Positions 7,729-16,363 of a stretch of DNA of 49,608 bases are shown here, piece after piece. Where the stretch lies: contig DATAPH010000032.1 of the NCBI GenBank assembly GCA_036265325.1, positions 1-49,608 on the forward strand. Direction: 5' to 3'. The position numbers and the translations under genes were made by a program. Every line of letters begins with the position of its first letter. Position 1 is the stretch's first letter. Origin of the DNA: AC-51 sp036265325. Its GTDB lineage: Bacteria > Actinomycetota > UBA4738 > HRBIN12. The notes below the pieces were generated by a model. The model ran no database searches and was not told where the DNA came from. It saw nothing but the letters and a program-made list of their open reading frames with translations.

Positions 7729-8789
7729 GACTCCGCACCTTCCCCAGCGCGGCCGTATCCTAACAGCGGCTTCCCGTCCCCTTGGGTCTGGACCTCTGCG
7801 CCGCAGCGCACAGCCAAGAATCGCGCCAACTGCACCAAGGCATGCTGGGCATGCCCGTCCGGCAGCCGTCGCGCCAGCTGGATGGCCCTCGTGACCTCCG
7901 CCGAGACACCGGCCCGTGCGTGCTCCACCGACCCGCTCGAGCGAACGATCTCCAGGGCCCGGTCCAGCAGCTCGCCGTCGGGCGGCCCCGCAGACAGGAT
8001 GCGCCGGAGCTCATCGCGGTCCGGACCCGTGCTCAGCGCGTGCAGGACGGGGATCGTGTACGCGCCCTCACGGATGTCGGTGCCGGGCTCCTTCCCGAGC
8101 TCGAGTTGGGTCGACGTGATGTCCATGATGTCGTCCGAGAGCTGGAAGGCCAGGCCGAGCGACTCGGCGAACGCGCCGAGCGTCTCGAGATCTTCCGCCG
8201 AGCAGTCCGAGAGCATGCCCCCCATCCTGCAGGACGAGGCGATCAACACGCCGGTCTTGCGCTTGATGATCTCGAGGTGGTCCTGCTCGGTCTTGTCGAC
8301 GTCGCCGGCGCTCGCCACATCCCGGATCTGGCCGTCGCACAGGATCGCGATCGTCTGTGCGAGCAGCCGGCAGACGTCGGGGCCGAGGTCGGCGGCCAGC
8401 TCGGAGGACCGGGCGAACAGGAAGTCTCCGGTGAGGATCGCGATGGTGTTGTCCCACCGCGTGTTGACCGATGGCACGCCGTGGCGCGAGGCGGCCTCGT
8501 CCATCACGTCGTCGTGATACAGCGTCGCGACGTGCGTGAGCTCGATCGCGGCCGCGCCCTGGATCAGACGGGGGTCGGTCGGGTCGCCGAAGTAGCCGGA
8601 GAGGAGCACGAGCATCGGGCGGAACCGTTTCCCGCCGGCCGCGAGGAGGTACCCGGCCGTCGTGCCCAGGACGTCGGAGTCCGCTTCGACCGCCTTGGCC
8701 AAGACGTCCTCGACGCCGTCCAGGCGTGGCCGGATCTCGGCTTCGAGCCGCTCGTCCAGCGCGTCCAGTCCGGGGATCACTCTTCGCAT
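7725..8789 (-). CDS. Long-chain trans-polyprenyl diphosphate synthase (menaquinone side chain)
   Basis: Class I prenyltransferase, 354 residues, that probably builds the C35-C50 isoprenoid tail of menaquinone from isopentenyl diphosphate. First Asp-rich motif DDVMD at residues 93-97, second motif DDIMD at 219-223, GGKRFRPML at 52-60 and a KTG motif at 178-180. The residues before the first motif (VATLYHDD) lack the bulky aromatic pattern expected of short-chain enzymes, consistent with a long-chain product; exact length cannot be read. It sits between the two nuo clusters: 19 bases after nuoN and overlapping the next nuoA by four. A GrcC/HepT/IspB-type name would fit. Confidence 0.92.
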   Translation of the reverse strand: MRRVIPGLDALDERLEAEIRPRLDGVEDVLAKAVEADSDVLGTTAGYLLAAGGKRFRPMLVLLSGYFGDPTDPRLIQGAAAIELTHVATLYHDDVMDEAASRHGVPSVNTRWDNTIAILTGDFLFARSSELAADLGPDVCRLLAQTIAILCDGQIRDVASAGDVDKTEQDHLEIIKRKTGVLIASSCRMGGMLSDCSAEDLETLGAFAESLGLAFQLSDDIMDITSTQLELGKEPGTDIREGAYTIPVLHALSTGPDRDELRRILSAGPPDGELLDRALEIVRSSGSVEHARAGVSAEVTRAIQLARRLPDGHAQHALVQLARFLAVRCGAEVQTQGDGKPLLGYGRAGEGAES

Positions 8790-8808
8790 GCGCTCACCAC
8801 TCTGGCAC

Positions 8809-10338
8809 TCACCACTTCAAGATGGAGGCCGATTCGATCACGGTCGACAACAGCCGCGGGAACACGCCGAGCACGAGGACGGTGATCGCGAGAACCAGAC
8901 CGACGACCTGCGGCGCCAGCGAGCGGTCGTCCTCGACCTCGACGTGCGGGGCGCGGAAGTACATCCGCAGCACCACGCGCAGGTACGCGTAGGCCGCGAT
9001 CACGCTCGTGAGAACGCACACCACGACGAGCGGCCAATTGCCGGCGCGGATCGCCGCGCCGAACACCGTCAGCTTCGCGATGAATCCGACCGTCGGCGGG
9101 ATGCCGGCCAGCGACAGCAGGAAGATCGTCAGCAGCGCCGCGAGACCCGGGCTCCGGGCCGCGAGGCCGTCGTAGCTGTCATAGGACGACGGTTCGTCCG
9201 TCTTCACGCCGACCAGCATCGTGATGCCGAAGGCGCCCACCGTCATCACGGAGTACGCGATCAGGTAGAACATCGCGGCGCGGATCCCGATCATGTTCGG
9301 CGACGTGAGGCCCGCGAGGATGAACCCGGCGTGGGCGACGCTCGAGTACCCGAGCAACCGCTTCACGTCTCGCTGCGCGGCCATCAGCACCGACCCGAGC
9401 ACCACGGACACGATCGACAGCGCGTAGATCACCGGGGTCCAGGTCGTGGTGAGGGGCTGCAGCGCGACGTCGAGCACCCGCATCAACGCGAAGAACGCAG
9501 CGACCTTCGTGGCGGCGCTCATGAAGGCGACCACCGGTGTCGGCGCGCCCTGATAGACGTCGGGCGTCCACATATGGAACGGCGCGGCGGCGATCTTGAA
9601 GCCGAACCCGATCACCAGCAGACCCATCGCGAGCAACGCGAGCGCCTGGTTGCCGGTCTGGCCGGCGAGCGCGCTGACGATGTCCGGGATCTTGGTCGTG
9701 CCGGTCGCGCCGTACGCCATCGCCACGCCGTAGAGGAACAGGGCGGAGGAGAAGGCGCCGAGCAAGAAGTACTTCATCGCGGCCTCGTTGCTCCGCGCGC
9801 CACCGAGCCCGGTCAGCACGTACAGCGAGAGCGACAGGATCTCGAGGGCGATGAACACGACGATCAGGTCGTTCGCGGCCGCGATCAGGACCATCCCGGC
9901 CGTCGCGAACAGCACCAAGGGGTAGAACTCGCCGCGCAAGGCCAACCGGCCGCTCCCGGTCTCGTGCGTGTAGTGGATCACGCCGAACGCCGCCGCGAGG
10001 ACGAGGACGACGGTCGCCATCACGGTGAACCGGTCGGCGGCGATCGAGTCCCCGAGCACGGTCGGATCGCCGGTCCAGTTCCAGAGTTTGAGCGCGGCGA
10101 TGCCGGCGACGGCCAGTCCGGCGAGCGCCAGCACCAGGTGCACCGTGCGGGAGCTCCGGCGCGCGAACGCCTCGTACAGCATCCCGACGATCGCGAACCC
10201 ACACAGGACGAGCTCCGGGATCACCGGCTGGAACACCAGCACCGGCGTCGGGATCGGCGCGTCGGGCCCGCTCGGCGGCGGGGCGAACGTCGACGGCGAC
10301 GGCGCCGCCTGCGCGAGGATGTGCGCCAGGTCGATCAT
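8809..10338 (-). CDS. nuoN: NADH-quinone oxidoreductase subunit N, first copy
   Basis: Antiporter-like proton-pump subunit, 509 residues, about 14 helices. The helix-5 Glu is in FIALEILSLSLYVLTG, and the second diagnostic block is KIAAAPFHMWTPDVYQGAPT followed by the Lys-containing helix AATKVAAFFALM. The ATG at 10338 overlaps the nuoM stop (ATGA). A Pro/Ser-rich stretch (PSPSTFAPPPSGPDAPIP) follows the first short segment and is likely a periplasmic linker. It closes the complete 14-gene complex I set. Confidence 0.97.
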   Translation of the reverse strand: MIDLAHILAQAAPSPSTFAPPPSGPDAPIPTPVLVFQPVIPELVLCGFAIVGMLYEAFARRSSRTVHLVLALAGLAVAGIAALKLWNWTGDPTVLGDSIAADRFTVMATVVLVLAAAFGVIHYTHETGSGRLALRGEFYPLVLFATAGMVLIAAANDLIVVFIALEILSLSLYVLTGLGGARSNEAAMKYFLLGAFSSALFLYGVAMAYGATGTTKIPDIVSALAGQTGNQALALLAMGLLVIGFGFKIAAAPFHMWTPDVYQGAPTPVVAFMSAATKVAAFFALMRVLDVALQPLTTTWTPVIYALSIVSVVLGSVLMAAQRDVKRLLGYSSVAHAGFILAGLTSPNMIGIRAAMFYLIAYSVMTVGAFGITMLVGVKTDEPSSYDSYDGLAARSPGLAALLTIFLLSLAGIPPTVGFIAKLTVFGAAIRAGNWPLVVVCVLTSVIAAYAYLRVVLRMYFRAPHVEVEDDRSLAPQVVGLVLAITVLVLGVFPRLLSTVIESASILKW

Positions 10339-11867
10339 CCGCCGCTGCCCGCCTGGGCCGAGATCGTGTTCGACGGGATCACCGTCGTCGCGTGATCGGG
10401 CGACACCTGCTCGACCACCTGCTTCGTCGACGGGTCGATCGAGGTCGTCAACAGCTTCGGATACACGCCGAACACCAGCAGCAGCGTCAGCACCGGCGCG
10501 ATCACGATCACCTCACGCAGCGAGACGTCGGGCAGCGACCGGTGCTCCTCGCGGATCGGCCCATAGGCGACGCGTTGGTAGGACCACAACAGGTAGATCG
10601 CGCCGAGCACCACCGCAACGCTCGCGAGCGCCCCGAACACGTGGCTGACCGCGAACGTCCCGACGATGACGAGGAACTCTCCGATGAAGCTGCTGAGCCC
10701 GGGGAGCCCGGCCGATGCGAACACCGCGAACAGGAAGAACCCGAGGAGCCACGGCATCTGGCTCGCAAGGCCTCCCATCTGGTCGAGCCGCCGCGTGTGC
10801 GTCCGCTCGTAGACCATCCCGACGAGCAGGAACAGCGCCCCCGTCGCGAGCCCGTGGTTCACCATCTGCAACACGCCGCCGGTCACCGACTGCTCCGTCA
10901 GCGCGAACAGGCCGAGCACCACGAACCCGAGGTGCGACACGCTTGAGTACGCGACGAGACGCTTGACGTCGCGCTGGCCGAGCGCGCACACGGCGCCGTA
11001 GATGATCCCGATCACCGCGAGCACCTCGATCGCGGTCGAGAAGTGCTTCGCCGCTTCGGGGAACAGCGTCAGCGTGAACCGGATCATGCCGTAGGCGCCG
11101 ACCTTCAGCAGGATGCCGGCCAGCAGCACCGAGCCGGCGGTCGGCGCCTCGGTGTGCGCGTCCGGGAGCCAGGTGTGCAACGGAAACAGCGGCACCTTGA
11201 CCGCGAACGCGATGAAGAACCCGAGGAACAGCCACCGAGCCGTCTGGACCGGCAGCGTCGCCGACGCGTCCGCGAGCGCGCGCAGGTCGAACGTGCTCGC
11301 GCCGGTGTGCGCGTACAGGAACAGGATCGCGACCAGCAGGAACGCCGAACCGGCCATCGTGTACAGGAAGAACTTGAGCGCGGCGTACACCCGCCGCTCC
11401 CCGCCCCACCCACCGATCAACAGGTACATCGGGACGAGCAGCGCCTCGAAGAAGATGAAGAAGACGATCAGGTCGAGCGCCAGGAACGTGCCGAGCACCG
11501 CCGTCTCGAGCACGAGCATCGAGATCATGTACCGCCGCACATCGGTCGTCACCGTCCACGAGGCGAGCACCGACACCGGGAACAGGAACGTCGTCAGCAG
11601 CACCATCCACAGGCTGATGCCGTCGACGCCCACGATCCATTGCAGCCCGATGCTCGGCATCCACGACGCCTGCTCCACCACCTGGAAGCTCGGGTCGCTG
11701 TGGTCGAAGCGCCCGAGGACGGCGAGCGACACGCCGAACGTCACGAGCGTGACGAACAGCGCGAGCCAGCGTGCGGTCCGGTCGCTCATCTCGCGTCCCC
11801 CGACGACGACCGCGAGCACGCCGAGCAGCGGGAAGAAGATCACGACGCTCAGCAGGTGCTGGCTCAT
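10335..11867 (-). CDS. nuoM: NADH-quinone oxidoreductase subunit M, first copy
   Basis: Antiporter-like membrane subunit, 510 residues. Key blocks are FIFFEALLVPMYLLIGGWG (helix-5 Glu) and KVPLFPLHTWLPDAHTEAPT followed by LLAGILLKVGAYG. The very long open frame reaching 13724 is spurious upstream of the ATG at 11867, which overlaps the nuoL stop (ATGA). The C-terminal tail after the last helix contains a polar stretch ending in SAQAGSGG. It works with L and N in proton translocation. Confidence 0.97.
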   Translation of the reverse strand: MSQHLLSVVIFFPLLGVLAVVVGGREMSDRTARWLALFVTLVTFGVSLAVLGRFDHSDPSFQVVEQASWMPSIGLQWIVGVDGISLWMVLLTTFLFPVSVLASWTVTTDVRRYMISMLVLETAVLGTFLALDLIVFFIFFEALLVPMYLLIGGWGGERRVYAALKFFLYTMAGSAFLLVAILFLYAHTGASTFDLRALADASATLPVQTARWLFLGFFIAFAVKVPLFPLHTWLPDAHTEAPTAGSVLLAGILLKVGAYGMIRFTLTLFPEAAKHFSTAIEVLAVIGIIYGAVCALGQRDVKRLVAYSSVSHLGFVVLGLFALTEQSVTGGVLQMVNHGLATGALFLLVGMVYERTHTRRLDQMGGLASQMPWLLGFFLFAVFASAGLPGLSSFIGEFLVIVGTFAVSHVFGALASVAVVLGAIYLLWSYQRVAYGPIREEHRSLPDVSLREVIVIAPVLTLLLVFGVYPKLLTTSIDPSTKQVVEQVSPDHATTVIPSNTISAQAGSGG

Positions 11868-13774
11868 CCGCGCACCCCGATGAACCCGAGCACGAGCACC
11901 GCGCCGAGGAACAGCACGAGCGCATACGTGCGCACGAACCCCGTCTGGATCAGCTTGCCACCCGACGCCGACCGCTTGACGAGCCCGGCGATCCCGTTGA
12001 CGGCGCCGTCGATCACCAGCGCGTCGACGACGTCGGATGTCAGCCGCGCGACGGCCTTGGCGGGCTGGACGATCACGACGTCGTACGCACGGTCGACGTA
12101 CCACCCGCGCTGGGCCGCCGTGGCCATCGGCTCCATCCGCGCGCGGAACGCCACGGTGTCGACCCGGCCGGACCCGTAGATCCACCACGCGATCGCGAGC
12201 GACAGCAGGGCGACCGCGACGGCGATCCCGATCAGCGCCGTGACCGACAGCCCGGCGCCCAACGCGGCCGTGCCGACGACCGGCTCGAGCGCCTTGGTCA
12301 TCGCACCCTCCGGGTTCAACTGCAGGATGCCGACCCCCACGACGCTCATGGCAAGTGCCACCAGCGGCACGAGCATCACGACCTGCGACTCGTGCGCGTG
12401 CTCGGCGGCCTCGGACCGGGCGCGACCGAGGAACGTCATGCAGATCATGCGGCCGATGTAGAAGGCGGTCAGGAACGCCGCGACCGTCCCCAAGGCGTAG
12501 ACCGCCTCGCGGCCCGTGTGGTTCGCGACCTCGAGGAGCGCGTCCTTCGCGAAGAATCCCGCCAGCGGCGGCACGCCCGCTTGCGCGAGCCCGCCGATCG
12601 CGAAGGTGACGAACGTCCACGGCATCGCGCGACGGAGTCCTCCCATCTCGCGCATGTCCTGCTGGTCGTGCATCCCGTGGATCACCGACCCGGCGCCGAG
12701 GAACATCAGCGCCTTGTAGCAGGCGTGCGCCACCAGGAAGAACATCGCGACACCGTAGGCGCGCATGCCGACCGCGATGAACATGTAGCCCAGCTGGCTG
12801 ATCGTCGAGTAGGCGAGCACGCGTTTGATGTCGAACTGCGCGATCGCGCACGTCGCCGCGAACAGCGCCGTCGCGAGGCCCACGATCAACACGACGGTCA
12901 GGGCGACGCCGGAGATCTCGAACAGCACGTGCGAGCGCACCACCAGGTACACGCCCGCGGTCACCATCGTCGCCGCGTGGATCAATGCCGAGACGGGCGT
13001 GGGGCCGACCATCGCGTCGGGCAACCACACCTGCAACGGCAGCTGCGCCGATTTCCCGATCGCGCCCGCGAACAGCAGCAGCGCGATCACGGTCGCCGCG
13101 TCCTTCGTCAGGACCGACCCGGCCGTGCCGAAGATCGCCTCGAAGTCGAGCGTGCCGAACTTGAACACGAGGACCGCGAGCCCGATCAGCATCAGTGTGT
13201 CGCCGATCCGGGTGGTGATGAACGCCTTCTTGGCCGCCTCCGCGTTGCCCGGCTCGCTGAACCAGAACCCGATCAAGAGGTACGAGCAGAGGCCGACGCC
13301 CTCCCAGCCGAGGTACAGGACCAGGTAGTTCGCGCCCAGGACGAGCATCAGCATGAAGAACACGAACAGGTTCATGTAGGCGAAGAATCGTCCGCGACGG
13401 GGGTCCTCGGCCATGTAGCCGATCGAGTACAGATGGATGAGCGCGCCGATGCCGGCGACGACCAGGATCATCGTGGCGCTGAGCGTGTCGAGCCGCAGGT
13501 CGAAGCCGACGGTGAACCCGCCGACCGAGATCCAGTCGAACAGGTGCTGGATCGCGAGCCGGTTGTCGCCCGCGTTGGTCAGCAGGTTGAGGACGGCCGC
13601 AAGCGACACGCCGAACGAGGCGAAGACGAGCACCGTCGCGAGGACGCCCGCCCATCTGCCCAGGCGATCCCCGAAGAAGAGGTTGATCGCCGCGCCGGCG
13701 AGCGGGAGCGCCGGGATCAGCCACAACGTGCTGGCGACATGCGGCACGAGCGCGCCTACCACCGCGTCTACCAC
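11864..13774 (-). CDS. nuoL: NADH-quinone oxidoreductase subunit L, first copy
   Basis: Distal proton-pump subunit, 636 residues. Hallmarks are LGWEGVGLCSYLLIGFW, SAQLPLQVWLPDAMVGPTP and ATMVTAGVYLVVR. Compared with the copy at 2043-4046, the conserved His in the broken-helix loop (PLHVW) is Gln here (PLQVW). It starts with GTG at 13774, overlapping the nuoK stop as GTGGTAG. The last 100 residues fit the lateral helix plus the terminal membrane helix. Confidence 0.97.
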   Translation of the reverse strand: MVDAVVGALVPHVASTLWLIPALPLAGAAINLFFGDRLGRWAGVLATVLVFASFGVSLAAVLNLLTNAGDNRLAIQHLFDWISVGGFTVGFDLRLDTLSATMILVVAGIGALIHLYSIGYMAEDPRRGRFFAYMNLFVFFMLMLVLGANYLVLYLGWEGVGLCSYLLIGFWFSEPGNAEAAKKAFITTRIGDTLMLIGLAVLVFKFGTLDFEAIFGTAGSVLTKDAATVIALLLFAGAIGKSAQLPLQVWLPDAMVGPTPVSALIHAATMVTAGVYLVVRSHVLFEISGVALTVVLIVGLATALFAATCAIAQFDIKRVLAYSTISQLGYMFIAVGMRAYGVAMFFLVAHACYKALMFLGAGSVIHGMHDQQDMREMGGLRRAMPWTFVTFAIGGLAQAGVPPLAGFFAKDALLEVANHTGREAVYALGTVAAFLTAFYIGRMICMTFLGRARSEAAEHAHESQVVMLVPLVALAMSVVGVGILQLNPEGAMTKALEPVVGTAALGAGLSVTALIGIAVAVALLSLAIAWWIYGSGRVDTVAFRARMEPMATAAQRGWYVDRAYDVVIVQPAKAVARLTSDVVDALVIDGAVNGIAGLVKRSASGGKLIQTGFVRTYALVLFLGAVLVLGFIGVRG

Positions 13775-14069
13775 CGCATCTCTCGGGCGGCGTCGACGTC
13801 GATCGTCCGCCGTCGCCGGTAGATCGACACGATGATCGCCAGCCCGACCACCACCTCGGCGGCGGCCACCACCATCGAGAAGAACGCCAGGACCTGACCC
13901 CCCACGTCGTTGTGCAGGCGCGCGAACGACACCAGCGTCAGGTTCACCGCGTTCAGCTGCAGTTCGACCGACATGAAGATCCGCAGCGCGTTGCGGTTCA
14001 CCAGCACGCCGACGGTTCCGAGCGAGAACAAGATGCCGCCCAGCAACAGGAAGTAGGCGATCGGCGTCC

Positions 14070-14073
<4 letters not shown>
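13768..14073 (-). CDS. nuoK: NADH-quinone oxidoreductase subunit K, first copy
   Basis: Three-helix subunit, 101 residues. Conserved glutamates are in IFMSVELQLNAVNLTLVSF and VVAAAEVVVGLAIIV. The likely start is TTG at 14073, part of TTGA overlapping the nuoJ stop. No ATG or GTG is available without losing helix 1, and the same four-base overlap occurs at neighbouring junctions. The tail is rich in Arg (YRRRRTIDVDAAREMRW) and its last bases carry the nuoL start. Confidence 0.95.
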
Positions 14074-14666
<593 letters not shown>

Positions 14667-15218
14667 CTAGATGCCTTCCTTGTCCACCGGGTCCGTGCCG
14701 AGAGGTGGCGGCGCCTCGAGCAACATCTCCTTGGTCCAGATCGCGTCCTCGCGCGAGGTGAATGCCATCTCGTAGTAGCTCGTCAGCGTGAGCGCGCGCG
14801 TCGGGCACGCCTCGACGCACAGGCCGCACATGATGCAGCGCAGGTAGTTGATCTGATAGTCCTTCGCGTGCCGCTCCCCCGGGCTCACGGGCGCCGCCGG
14901 ATCGTTGTCCTCGCCCTCGACCCAGATCGCGTCCGCCGGGCACGCGTAGGCGCAGAGCTCACACCCGATGCACTTCTCGAGGCCGTTCTCGTGCCGGTTC
15001 AACCGGTGGCGCCCGATGTGCGAGCGCGGCGGCGGCTGCACGATCTCCTTGGGGTACTGCTCGGTGTTGTCGCGGCGGAACGTCTGCTTGAAGACCGTGC
15101 CCATCCCCTTGGCCACCGCCCACACGGGGGAGACGGGGCGCTCCTCCTCGGGGCGCTCCTCCTCGGGGCGCTCGTCGTCGCGGCGTTCGAGGTCACGGCG
15201 TTCGCGGTCGTCGCTCAT
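14667..15218 (-). CDS. nuoI: NADH-quinone oxidoreductase subunit I, first copy
   Basis: Two-cluster ferredoxin-like subunit, 183 residues. Cluster ligands are Cys83, 86, 89, 93 (CIGCELCAYACP) and Cys128, 131, 134, 138 (CIMCGLCVEACP). The first 30 residues are a highly charged Asp/Glu/Arg stretch encoded partly by a 15-base tandem repeat (15135-15179), giving ERPEE copies before the core begins at PVWAVAKGMG. The ATG at 15218 overlaps the nuoH stop (ATGA). If the repeat is unstable, a start further inside is conceivable, but none has a better ribosome site. Confidence 0.96.
   Translation of the reverse strand: MSDDRERRDLERRDDERPEEERPEEERPVSPVWAVAKGMGTVFKQTFRRDNTEQYPKEIVQPPPRSHIGRHRLNRHENGLEKCIGCELCAYACPADAIWVEGEDNDPAAPVSPGERHAKDYQINYLRCIMCGLCVEACPTRALTLTSYYEMAFTSREDAIWTKEMLLEAPPPLGTDPVDKEGI
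15135..15179. repeat. Three 15-base tandem repeats inside nuoI
   Basis: Three consecutive 15-base units beginning GGGGCGCTC on the plus strand. Units 1 and 2 are identical (15135-15149 and 15150-15164); unit 3 (15165-15179) differs at two positions. On the coding strand they give Glu/Arg/Pro repeats in the N-terminal extension of nuoI. Because the unit is a multiple of three, gain or loss of copies would keep the frame. Confidence 0.9.
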
Positions 15219-16363
15219 GCGGCGGGCTCCTTCTGCGTTTCCGGGTGCGAGTCCGGCCGCCCACCCTCGAGCACCGGCTTCATGAACGAGCCGACGAGCC
15301 AAGCCGCCACGATCAGCCCGACGGCGAGGAACGCGCCCTTGCGCCGGCCGTACGTGTCGGGCAGCACGACGATCGCGCCCGTCGCGAGGATCCAGAACAG
15401 CCCGAACGGGATCAGATACTTCCAGCCGAAGTTCATCAATCGGTCGTAGCGCAGACGCGGCAGCGTTCCGCGCACCAAGATCCAGACGTACAGCACCGCG
15501 ATGAGCTTCAGGAAGAACCAGAACAACCCGCCGACGACGAACCAGGCGCCCTCCCACGGCCACGGCCCGCGCCAACCGCCGAGGAACAGCGTGACGACGA
15601 TCGACGCCGCAACCACGGTGTTCACGTATTCGCCGAGCTGGAACATCGCGAACGAGATTCCCGAGTACTCGGTGTGGTAGCCGGCGACAAGCTCGGACTC
15701 CGCCTCCGCGAGGTCGAACGGCGGCCGATTGACCTCGGCGAGCGCACAGATCATGAACACGACGAACGCCGGGAACTGCGGGATGACGTACCAGACCTTG
15801 TCCTGCGCATCGACGATCTCCGACATCCGCAGATGCCCCGAGAACATGATCAGCGCGACGAGCGCCAAGCCCATCGCGACCTCGTAGCTGACCATCTGCG
15901 CGCTCGAGCGGACGCCGCCGAGCAGCGGGTAGTTGGAGCCACTCGACCAGCCCGCGAGCACGACCGTGTAGACGCCGATCGACGTCATCGCGAGCACCCA
16001 CAGGATCCCGACCGAGATGTCGGCGAGCTGCAGGCCGACCGTACGCCCGAAGATGCTGACCGATGGCCCGAACGGCACGACCGCGATCGCCAAGAACCCC
16101 GGGATCACCGCGAGCGCCGGCGCCATCCGGTACACCCACCGGTCGGCGTTGGTCGGGTGGATCATCTCCTTGAAGAAGAGCTTGAGCCCGTCGGCGAGGG
16201 TGAGGAACACGCCGCGCGGGCCGGCGCGCATGGGGCCGGTACGCGTCTGGAAGTCGGCGATCACCTTGCGCTCCATCCAGATCACGAGCAGCACCGTGAC
16301 GAGGAGCACGGCGAACACGATCACGACCTTGCCGATCAGCACGCCCCAGTCGATCCAGGTCAT
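15215..16363 (-). CDS. nuoH: NADH-quinone oxidoreductase subunit H, first copy
   Basis: Membrane subunit of the quinone cavity, 382 residues. Conserved blocks are QTRTGPMRAGPRGVFLTLAD and RPPFDLAEAESELVAGYHTEY. It has an added C-terminal helix and polar tail (KPVLEGGRPDSHPETQKEP) compared with the 335-residue paralogue. The ATG at 16363 overlaps the nuoG stop (ATGA); the open frame upstream of it is nuoG shadow. It interacts with NuoD and NuoB of the same operon. Confidence 0.97.
   Translation of the reverse strand: MTWIDWGVLIGKVVIVFAVLLVTVLLVIWMERKVIADFQTRTGPMRAGPRGVFLTLADGLKLFFKEMIHPTNADRWVYRMAPALAVIPGFLAIAVVPFGPSVSIFGRTVGLQLADISVGILWVLAMTSIGVYTVVLAGWSSGSNYPLLGGVRSSAQMVSYEVAMGLALVALIMFSGHLRMSEIVDAQDKVWYVIPQFPAFVVFMICALAEVNRPPFDLAEAESELVAGYHTEYSGISFAMFQLGEYVNTVVAASIVVTLFLGGWRGPWPWEGAWFVVGGLFWFFLKLIAVLYVWILVRGTLPRLRYDRLMNFGWKYLIPFGLFWILATGAIVVLPDTYGRRKGAFLAVGLIVAAWLVGSFMKPVLEGGRPDSHPETQKEPAA

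Noticed and set aside
10335..13724. A 1129-residue frame suggesting a fused NuoM
   Set aside because: Upstream of ATG 11867 the sequence is Arg/Gly-rich shadow of nuoL in another frame; the true nuoM begins at the ATGA overlap.
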